From IMG/VR virus record IMGVR_UViG_3300002835_000494, positions 1 to 37,527 of that record: a stretch of DNA of 37,527 nt. One strand, given 5' to 3'. Shown piece by piece: positions 32,201 through 37,527 of the stretch. Under the pieces are notes generated by a model, which was given only the letters and a program-made list of their open reading frames with translations, was not told the origin of the DNA and did no database searches. Made by a program: the position numbers and the translations under genes. The stretch comes from a virus. Position 1 is the stretch's first letter, and each line of letters opens with the position of its first letter.

Positions 32201-32432
32201 CTCTGATGTTACTGTCATTGGTATGTTCATCTAGAACGTGTTCATATAGCTGATCAATGTCCAGGTTACGAAGCATGTTCTTGGAAAGGTAAAGTGTTTC
32301 ACCTTCCTGCTCCATTTGCTTATAGTAGTATTCTAGAAATTTGATAAACGTTTCATGTTCTTCTCTGACAAAGGCAGGAAGCTGTCCAGAAATAAGTAAT
32401 GATGTTTTGTTATTTGATGCTGATTGAGTCAT
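29211..32432 (-). CDS. Large baseplate wedge protein in gp7 position (1073 aa)
   Basis: N-terminal about 200 residues are helical: SLLISGQLPAFVREEHETFI, FLEYYYKQMEQEGETLY, FLQKMYDSFIAYIPDKVLAD, ILKHAREFYLSSGSEKSARF, an arrangement found in the gp7-position structural protein of marine T4-like phages. About 245-560: repeated beta units of the type (V/I)-x-x-GG-x-G-Y (VAGGQGYTEG, VSGGLGYTAG, ISGGYGYTDN). About 695-1030: five tandem units of about 80 residues each built as H-x-F-x-x-x-(D/N)-x-V-x-(I/M)-x-F ... N-G-x-Y-x-V ... N-(T/S)-F-N-V. Size (T4 gp7 is about 1030 aa) and order gp6-this-gp8 support a wedge role. Direct homology to T4 gp7 is not verified. Confidence 0.75.
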   Translation of the reverse strand: MTQSASNNKTSLLISGQLPAFVREEHETFIKFLEYYYKQMEQEGETLYLSKNMLRNLDIDQLYEHVLDEHTNDSNIRDDYDYLSFLQKMYDSFIAYIPDKVLADRVNILKHAREFYLSSGSEKSARFIIQALLNKEASFYYPKQDILRASDGKWFIEKSLRVRDVKVNNVSNSIAAVNFANTSIKGLTSNATAIVEKVDTYFDKGQLIYELKLSSLYKEFLNAEEITTFFTEEGEDKYLTANLFSGIITAVQIVAGGQGYTEGTTVPITSNTGSGAQIIISTVSKGTIQAAGIVKGGAGFKVDDPLLIFGSGSGAAGLVADVDDSGFYHPNSYNVMWSTINLEANTAIGNATYSNLKSSIIDPANDAAGFANSMSYFVYANCGPAYSLSITNGGNNYIPPITIAISANSTITKMGILGKMQIVSGGLGYTAGDTIEFINPQGSSGSGAIANVTNVAANGMITEVRFEQMPGQIIGGSGYDSLNLPFANVVSGTGSGANVMVTAVIGKNEEIIQSVSNIGTIQAMTVISGGYGYTDNPTLRLDTLGDGTANATLSVVTGAFSYPGRYINDDGHLSGYNFLEDRDYYQEFSYVVRVDETINKYRTAIKDLTHPAGTKLFGEYDLTFDNETLTNTNIQISLANTQPVVLPFKTMYQVQGYTPGVFEPNVVTGTANAEFVAGSFSVNTSNHLASYAAQNNTIVIAYYNHPFAENDYVFMHFQTNAWANLGNTNYTVVSSNLTHFTVNNPLTETVTGNVGNVRIYNPDVMLTLPYSRPSVNENVYIQFQTTDVSLANGYYQVRSVKNANTFNVLHPDMTTADDGAGVANLISKKVIVSAENHGFSVGDQAYILLLGGDTANTDNGYYTVTSVQDANSFNVSAANVLFSGSTARVYQKKSKIIIVNHPFANSNSVYIAFTNGDQANTVNGVYNPVKTGTNTFSFNVAKPATGNSTVRVWYQTNNYSNIVFTTLKSSSGYSANDNVHVEFFATATDLANGIYMVRDIYSTNTYNIHYTANDSIVNSAAVYGSQVFIPNTVNEVTGAVIRHKDTINAVAHSGLGIVSGSIMEGMALVSPYK
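29212..29219 (-). promoter_or_regulatory. T4-type late promoter (TATAAATA) overlapping a stop codon
   Basis: The minus strand reads CCATATAAATAATAG: the octamer supplies the last sense codons and the TAA stop of the gp7-position gene. It is about 27 nt before the gp8 TTG start, with AGAAGGA between. Overlap with coding sequence means it could be coincidental, but its position mirrors the 18325 octamer. Confidence 0.55.
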
Positions 32433-32436
32433 TAAA

Positions 32437-34518
32437 TTACTTTTCTGCTACTATTTCTAACTGGACAGTCTGAACGTTGTTTTCATCCATGGTCAATATT
32501 CTGTTTCTCAAAGGTATGATGATTTCAGAACCAGAAACGACATTGAATGTGAGAACATCGGTATCATAGTAATCGTTAGCCACAATGGCGCTAGGCTGAA
32601 TGGCGTTAATGACGATCAATCCTGTGTCATAGTCAATAGTACCAGCATCGGAACTTACGATGTTCTTATTACCTAGATCATCATAGTAATATGTTCTTAG
32701 TGTTCCGTTTCTTGCTTCTAGAACGGCCTTAGCTGTAGCTTCTACACCACCATCTGGATCGGTGATGGTGACAATAGCACGAGAGTAATTGATACCCTTA
32801 TTTGTAACGGTGATTGAGTTTACCTTGCCATTAACGATTGTAGCCTCGGCAGTGGCACCAGTACCGTCACCTGTGATAGTGACATAGGTTGATGTTGTGT
32901 AATCTCTACCTGGTGTAATCAACTCAATGGAGTCAACACCTGTGAATGAATTTGGTACTTCTTCATAGAATACGTTACGAGAGATAAGGCTGCTATCTAG
33001 AACGGTAATCTGTGGGAAAGAGTATAGCTTATCGGTAAATGTACCTCTTTCAATAGTGGTCTTAAAGTCGTAATAATATTTTCTTTGCTGGGCCTTATCG
33101 ATCTTCTGACGGCTCTGTAGATAAATTCTAAGATCAGAACCAGTGATTGAACTGTCGGCCTTTTCAATATATGACTGTAGCTTTGACTTCTTAAAGGTTG
33201 AACGATAGGTATTCAACTCGGCATCCGCATAGTCATAGGCGGCCTGCTTAACGAGATTCAATATTTCCGTTGATGCCTTAGTGGTCAATGATGGGTTGTA
33301 ATAGACCTTACCACGAACAGTCACGAAGATATATTCTGGGTCAACGATTACTGGTGTAACCGTGATGACGTTTCTTTCAGCGACCAGATTATTCTTGATA
33401 TTCTCTTTTTCAAGGTTTGTTAGTGTATAATAACCTTTAGTCTTAAGAGAGATATAAACTTTTCCGTAAACTGGTGGGTCGTTCTCCTCACCACCCCAGA
33501 TAGAAACGGCGTCAATATTTGGATAGTCTTTAGTGATTAGTGTTTCATAATCACGGACTGTAACGCAGCGGTTCTGGGCTGTATAATACTGTGGGGCTCT
33601 TAGTCTGATACGGTCAATATCTTCCTTATCTGAACCACCTGATGAACTCTCTACAGTGGTAACTCTAACATTACCAGTAAAAGCTGAGGCGATTGGTTCG
33701 ATAAAGTTAAACTTAGATACGGCATTACCATCTGTGCCTTGTGTATCAACATAAGTGGCAATAACGATATTACCGACCTTTGGACGATAACCAAGAACAT
33801 TGTCACCAAACTGAATGGTATAGTTTAGGTTCTCGTTTTCTTCCACAAAGTAGATACGGCTATTGGCTGTAACCTCGGTGATATCAGTAGAAAGAATATA
33901 TTCTTCTGTATGTGAGTTAGCTGATGATTCCTGCACCGTGATGGTTAGAGTATGTGTATCGATATTGGCTGATGGTAATTCGAAACGAGCAGTCTTATTA
34001 TTAGCAGACATAGAAAACTGCTGGGTGATTACCTCACCTTGAATGATACGGACATTTGGTAGATAGTATGAACCATTTGACTTATGTGCGGTATTAGCAT
34101 TGACTGTGACGAAAGGATAGTTGGTGCCTTCGATATCAGCACCAAGTAGTCTGGTATACTTGTCAATGGTGATATAGTCGATTGTCTGGCTTTCCGTTGA
34201 TGTTGGTGTAATGCGAACATTCACCTTGGCAGCGGCAGCATGTTTAGAGGTTGGCACATAGTTGATCAACTTGGCCTGTGATAGAATATTCTGACGAACC
34301 TGTGCGGTGTCAAGGAATGCCTCGTTAGCCACCATATTCAGATAGTATGAATTGTAATAGGTGTTATAAGCCAAAATGTCCAATAGAACAGAAAGACCAG
34401 AACCCTCAAAGTTATAGTCGGTGAACTCTGACTGGCTATTAAGATAGGTCTTTAGATTGTTTCTGATAGAGTTAAAGTCTAACTCCGAAACTCTGAGGGT
34501 TGTATTTGCTCTTGACAT
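32437..34518 (-). CDS. gp6: Baseplate wedge subunit gp6-like (693 aa)
   Basis: gp6 forms the inner ring connecting baseplate wedges. The N-terminus contains LNSQSEFTDYNFEGSGLSVL, LDILAYNTYYNSYYLNMVAN and EAFLDTAQVRQN, the classic gp6/baseplate-J signature in which F-x-G-S-x-L-x-x-L-x-x-x-L-A-Y-N precedes a Tyr-rich helix. Central residues include SSGGSDKEDIDRIRLRAPQY, FTVRDYETLITKDYPNIDAV-like text (CVTVRDYETLITKDYPNIDA), matching gp6 family J-like core. About 529-600 carries GG/PG-x-x-Y repeats (ITPGRDYTTSTYVTITGDGT) resembling those of the gp8 and gp7-position proteins. Length close to T4 gp6 (660 aa). Stop and next start are 4 nt apart. Confidence 0.93.
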   Translation of the reverse strand: MSRANTTLRVSELDFNSIRNNLKTYLNSQSEFTDYNFEGSGLSVLLDILAYNTYYNSYYLNMVANEAFLDTAQVRQNILSQAKLINYVPTSKHAAAAKVNVRITPTSTESQTIDYITIDKYTRLLGADIEGTNYPFVTVNANTAHKSNGSYYLPNVRIIQGEVITQQFSMSANNKTARFELPSANIDTHTLTITVQESSANSHTEEYILSTDITEVTANSRIYFVEENENLNYTIQFGDNVLGYRPKVGNIVIATYVDTQGTDGNAVSKFNFIEPIASAFTGNVRVTTVESSSGGSDKEDIDRIRLRAPQYYTAQNRCVTVRDYETLITKDYPNIDAVSIWGGEENDPPVYGKVYISLKTKGYYTLTNLEKENIKNNLVAERNVITVTPVIVDPEYIFVTVRGKVYYNPSLTTKASTEILNLVKQAAYDYADAELNTYRSTFKKSKLQSYIEKADSSITGSDLRIYLQSRQKIDKAQQRKYYYDFKTTIERGTFTDKLYSFPQITVLDSSLISRNVFYEEVPNSFTGVDSIELITPGRDYTTSTYVTITGDGTGATAEATIVNGKVNSITVTNKGINYSRAIVTITDPDGGVEATAKAVLEARNGTLRTYYYDDLGNKNIVSSDAGTIDYDTGLIVINAIQPSAIVANDYYDTDVLTFNVVSGSEIIIPLRNRILTMDENNVQTVQLEIVAEK

Positions 34519-34523
34519 TGCTT

Positions 34524-34928
34524 TTAACGAATCCTCTCAAGGAATAGATTGAAGGTAGCAGGTGTTTCTGTATTGACCACGATATATTGGACTTCTACAC
34601 CAAAGCCATTGTTATCATAATCGACCGTAACTGTAACTTTGATTAGTCTTGCTCTAGGCTCGAAATTATTTATTAGACGAATAATGGCATCTTCAATAAG
34701 TGCCGCTGTCATAACATCTACGTTATCGAACAGCAATCTTGTTACATCCGAACCTATGCTGGATTTAAATGGTCTCTCGTAAAAGTTGGTAAAGATAAGA
34801 TTGCGGATGGATCTTTTGACCGCATCCGTTCCCTTCTTTTTGTTAATATCACCAGTGATTGGATTGATTTGAAAATCCAAATCAAGATCAGAATAGTCTG
34901 GCTGTCTGCTGATGTTAATCTGTGCCAT
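34524..34928 (-). CDS. gp25: Baseplate wedge subunit gp25-like (134 aa)
   Basis: A small wedge protein that nucleates the tail sheath, related to GPW/gp25 family proteins of phages and type VI secretion (TssE). The signature is complete: TDAVKRSIRNLIFTNFYERP, FKSSIGSDVTRLLFDN, then AIIRLINNFEPRARLIKVTV with the E-P-R motif at about residues 91-93. The length matches T4 gp25 (132 aa). It is flanked by the gp5-like and gp6 genes, a common order in T4-like marine phages. AAAGGA lies 5 nt before the ATG, and a TATAAATG octamer sits in the short upstream gap. Confidence 0.95.
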   Translation of the reverse strand: MAQINISRQPDYSDLDLDFQINPITGDINKKKGTDAVKRSIRNLIFTNFYERPFKSSIGSDVTRLLFDNVDVMTAALIEDAIIRLINNFEPRARLIKVTVTVDYDNNGFGVEVQYIVVNTETPATFNLFLERIR

Positions 34929-34941
34929 TTTAGTCCTTTAG

Positions 34942-34949
34942 CATTTATA
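34942..34949 (-). promoter_or_regulatory. Late-promoter-like octamer (TATAAATG)
   Basis: One mismatch from TATAAATA, in the 25-nt gap between the gp5-like stop and the gp25 start, followed by AAAGGA. Noncoding position supports it; the mismatch at the last base and short spacing to the ATG (about 13 nt) weaken it. Confidence 0.4.
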
Positions 34950-34953
34950 TTAT

Positions 34954-36192
34954 TTATGCCCAGTTATCCGCTTCGCTTCTGCCTGCTGGTCTATCTGGTG
35001 CATGAACACCACGAGATGTACCAGTTTTTTCTTCTGGATCAGTGAATGAACCAAAGTCAAATGGTATCTGTAGACTAATAGCGGACATAGCCTGTGAAAT
35101 GCCACCATTAAGATTGAGTGCCGTAGGTCCATCAACGTTAGTAATACTATCACCTTTGACATTAACAGTGGCACCAGTAACGTGTGAGGTTGTGGCACCG
35201 TGGAGACTTGCTCTACCACCAGAACGAAGGTCAAGATCGGTGCCTGTGGTGACCTCGGCGCTTTGTGTAGCGGTTACACTATAATTAAGTCCACGAGTTT
35301 TAACACCGCCTGCCGTTGCTGACATTTCAATATTACCTGCGGCAGCCTCGTGACCAATATCACCTTGAGTAGCGGTCACTTTATAGTTGCCGCTTTCTGT
35401 GGTGTGGTTCATATCTTCTTTTGATTTGAACTCCATCTTACCTTGTTTGGTTCTCATACGAATATTACCGTCAGAACCATCGGCAGTCACATTGACCGAG
35501 CCGTCTTTGGTAGATGAATAGAAACCACCCTTTTCGATGTTACTGGTAATATCACCTTCATTAACAGCCATATTAATACCAGCCGCACCACCAATATGAA
35601 CCTGATCGGACTGTGAAGCAAATGTGGATGAACCTTTAGAGACATAAGCAATAGCACCACGGGCGATCTTGGCGGATGAACCCATTAGCTTTTTATTCTC
35701 GTTACGGGCCTGTGTATCAATATTACCAAGAATTTGTCTGTTATGGTTTCTGGCAGTTAGATTAAAATTACCTAATACGGTGAGGTTATAATCCTTCTGG
35801 CAGGTGACGTTATAATCGCCATATACACGGAATGAGGCATCACCTTTGACTGTGATATCTTGAGCACCAGATATGGTAACTCTATTCTCACCAAAAGTAA
35901 TCTCATATTTACCGTTATGTGCGGTGACATGCATAGAACCGTCTGGTGCCATCTGAATAGCGGTACCAGAACGGTGCTGTAGAGTAACAGTCTCACCGCC
36001 TTTGGTATCATCTAACTGTAGCGTATGACCTGATCTAGTCTTCCATGAGAAGTAATCAGGATATGAACCAGCGGTCTTGGCTTTACGAGCGTCAGACTTG
36101 TGAGGTTGCTTCCACTTCTTAGGTGATTGCTTCTTTGGTTCTTCATTAAATGAAACACCAGCATCTATATTAGAACCGTCTGTATTACTCAT
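34954..36192 (-). CDS. gp5-like baseplate central spike, beta-helix without lysozyme (412 aa)
   Basis: The tail needle. After a basic, disordered N-terminus (EEPKKQSPKKWKQPHKSDAR) come AGSYPDYFSWKTRSGHTLQL and DDTKGGETVTLQHRSGTAI, the start of a gp5-C/VgrG-like spike domain. About 60 to 345 is a run of short beta-strands with D-I-x-(V/I)-x-G-(D/N) spacing: ITVKGDASF, YNVTCQKDYNLTVLGNFNLT, VNVKGDSITNV. This predicts a trimeric triangular beta-helix as in T4 gp5 C-terminal. The C-terminus GVHAPDRPAGRSEADNW is proline/charged. No lysozyme catalytic triad or OB-fold is visible, so cell-wall lysis must be supplied elsewhere if at all. Adjacent to gp25. Confidence 0.8.
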   Translation of the reverse strand: MSNTDGSNIDAGVSFNEEPKKQSPKKWKQPHKSDARKAKTAGSYPDYFSWKTRSGHTLQLDDTKGGETVTLQHRSGTAIQMAPDGSMHVTAHNGKYEITFGENRVTISGAQDITVKGDASFRVYGDYNVTCQKDYNLTVLGNFNLTARNHNRQILGNIDTQARNENKKLMGSSAKIARGAIAYVSKGSSTFASQSDQVHIGGAAGINMAVNEGDITSNIEKGGFYSSTKDGSVNVTADGSDGNIRMRTKQGKMEFKSKEDMNHTTESGNYKVTATQGDIGHEAAAGNIEMSATAGGVKTRGLNYSVTATQSAEVTTGTDLDLRSGGRASLHGATTSHVTGATVNVKGDSITNVDGPTALNLNGGISQAMSAISLQIPFDFGSFTDPEEKTGTSRGVHAPDRPAGRSEADNWA

Positions 36193-36201
36193 TTGTTCCT
36201 C

Positions 36202-37527
36202 TTACATTGTGCCTACGGTAAAATTACCTTGACCAACAGCATCGCCATTAGTTTCAAGATCATCCTTTTTCAATAGACTCTTATCAACTGGATTACCACC
36301 TTTAACGGTCTTTTCCACAATCTGTGACATATTCTGAGTGTCACCAGATGTATTTAATTTCTCGTGCATTTTCTTGGCATCGTTTTCTTGTTCTCGTGTC
36401 ATACGCTTCCACAATTCTTTCATTGTACCAGCGGCTTCACCAAACATATTCTGGCTCATACCCTGTGCCAGACCTTCAATCTGACCTAATAGACCTTGAG
36501 CCTGACCGATAACCTGACCAGCATCGGTTGTTCCGCCTTTAGAACCACCAGATGGAATACCAGAGGCACCTGTAGTTGCTGGGTCAATAAAGCCTAAGCT
36601 GGCACCTGTAGCGTTCACCGAATAGAAAACGTCGGTCGTGCTATTACCATCGAAGAAACCTAGAGCAGGAGAACCAGTATTACTGGTCATAGTATTGGCA
36701 AATTCCATCTCGGCATTTGCATCTTCATAGCCATAAGTAATAACGACATTACCATTAACATCGATTTTCTGTAATGCTACGCCCCAGGCAGTCTCGATCT
36801 CATTAATTACTGGCTCAATTTTGTCCTGTCCAAATAGATCGGTGTCCCACTGTAGACGATTAAGAACATACATCAACTCGCTTAGTGAGGTGACCTGACT
36901 TAGTAATTCTTGTGCGTTCTTAAGATATGTGTCCTCATGAACCACATCACCAGTCATAAAGGCTACACCGTCATTAGCCTCATATCCTTGCAATAATAGA
37001 GAAAGAGAATTGACGGCTGACTTCATTGGTGTAGTCAAGCCTTCCATAATAGTATAGAGAGGTGTATCTGGTGGAGCCTCGGTAGCAAATATAATATTAT
37101 CACCTAGACCGCCACCGTAACCAGCACCACCCGCACCCGTATTGGCACCTGGAGGTGTATATGCCTGGCCTGGCTGGGCACCAGATAATAGAGAAGAACC
37201 AGCACCAAAGCCACCTGCACCACCACCGCCACCTTTATTACCAGCCAGACCTTGTATCATCTGGCCAAGTGACATGACCTGACCCATCATTTGCTGCATT
37301 TGCTGGATACCGACCATTCCGTCATTGGTCTGTTTAGCAGTCGGTACGTTGGTGATTTCAGGTAATCTAAAACCAGCCATATCAAATAAGGCACCGTGAA
37401 TAGGTAATCCTTCTAGCAGATCAAGCGAATGTTGCTGTCCTTTTTCCTTAATCTTACGGATTTTAACGCCATTCTCCTCGACCTCTTGAATGTCGGGTGC
37501 TACATTGACATCTCTGGTCGTTTGAGT
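36202..37527 (-). CDS. Gly-rich structural protein, 5' part outside window (at least 441 aa)
   Basis: A Met at 37380 (MAGFRLPEITNVPTAKQTND) could be taken as the start, but the frame stays open to the window edge. The extra 49 codons look coding (VNVAPDIQEVEENGVKIRKI, then HSLDLLEGLPIHGALFD), and no ribosome site precedes 37380, so the gene very likely begins beyond the window. After that Met: MGQVMSLGQMIQGLAGNKGG, a Gly-rich linker of about 50 residues, then YTIMEGLTTPMKSAVNSLSL, a domain rich in helices (LSQVTSLSELMYVLNRLQWD), VVITYGYEDANAEME, and an acidic-basic C-terminus ending GQGNFTVGTM. I do not recognise the family. Its place before the needle suggests a baseplate hub or wedge component. 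Confidence 0.7.
   Translation of the reverse strand, partial: TQTTRDVNVAPDIQEVEENGVKIRKIKEKGQQHSLDLLEGLPIHGALFDMAGFRLPEITNVPTAKQTNDGMVGIQQMQQMMGQVMSLGQMIQGLAGNKGGGGGAGGFGAGSSLLSGAQPGQAYTPPGANTGAGGAGYGGGLGDNIIFATEAPPDTPLYTIMEGLTTPMKSAVNSLSLLLQGYEANDGVAFMTGDVVHEDTYLKNAQELLSQVTSLSELMYVLNRLQWDTDLFGQDKIEPVINEIETAWGVALQKIDVNGNVVITYGYEDANAEMEFANTMTSNTGSPALGFFDGNSTTDVFYSVNATGASLGFIDPATTGASGIPSGGSKGGTTDAGQVIGQAQGLLGQIEGLAQGMSQNMFGEAAGTMKELWKRMTREQENDAKKMHEKLNTSGDTQNMSQIVEKTVKGGNPVDKSLLKKDDLETNGDAVGQGNFTVGTM

Noticed and set aside
2005-36512. Plus-strand open frames, such as 3877-4137, 18341-18727, 23709-23972 and 35042-35284
   Set aside because: All lie opposite well-supported minus-strand genes, have no ribosome sites in proper position, and show no recognisable domains. 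They mirror the codon bias of the real genes.
1-37527. tRNA genes and strong rho-independent terminators
   Set aside because: Gaps between genes are at most about 35 nt, too short for tRNAs, and I saw no convincing hairpin followed by a T-run in them.

Overview
This window is a structural (virion) region of a T4-like contractile-tailed phage (myovirus). Every gene I can support lies on the minus strand, so transcription runs from high to low coordinates. The identification rests on baseplate wedge proteins in T4 order: gp25 (134 aa), gp6 (693 aa), a large protein in the gp7 position (1073 aa) and gp8 (441 aa). A gp5-like needle protein precedes them, and a DUF4815-type giant protein (1998 aa) follows where T4 has gp9-gp12. 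From memory, this mix of a T4 wedge core, a DUF4815 protein, an asparagine-rich giant fibre and many small fibre-like proteins resembles T4-like phages of marine or alphaproteobacterial hosts. The sequence itself does not name the host. Window genes contain no tRNA, integrase, CRISPR array or replication genes.

Layout, in the direction of transcription. (1) 37527-21848, baseplate: an unrecognised Gly-rich structural protein whose frame runs off the right edge, the gp5-like beta-helix needle, gp25, gp6, the gp7-position protein, gp8 and the DUF4815 protein. (2) 21839-17960, linker and fibre accessories: a hexapeptide-repeat beta-helix protein, a short coiled-coil protein, a hendecad-repeat fibre protein, a Gly/His-rich collagen-like protein, an unknown 177-aa protein and a small BppU-like protein. 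(3) 17956-11069, one 2295-aa fibre built from N-x-x-(Y/W) heptads, then 11/15-residue repeats, with embedded beta domains. (4) 11059-1, a dense array of small genes, mostly 80-200 aa. At least 14 of them are built from a limited set of reused N- and C-terminal modules that also occur in the giant fibre. Interspersed are putative fibre-assembly proteins and one HNH-AP2 homing endonuclease.

How the genes probably work together (inference): gp25, gp6, the gp7-position protein and gp8 form the baseplate wedges around the gp5-like spike. The DUF4815 protein and the giant fibre extend from the baseplate periphery. The small modular proteins would be alternative or stacked trimeric tips, folded with help from the chaperone-like proteins. 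Genes are packed with 0-35 nt spacing, and many junctions are TAATG or ATGA overlaps, implying translational coupling. T4-late-promoter-like octamers (TATAAATA and one-base variants) sit on or just after stop codons at several junctions. There is no gene-free stretch of 300 bases or more.

The most unusual content is the modular adhesin cassette array of region 4, together with the giant fibre. The fibre's repeats are conserved in protein but almost fully diversified at synonymous positions.
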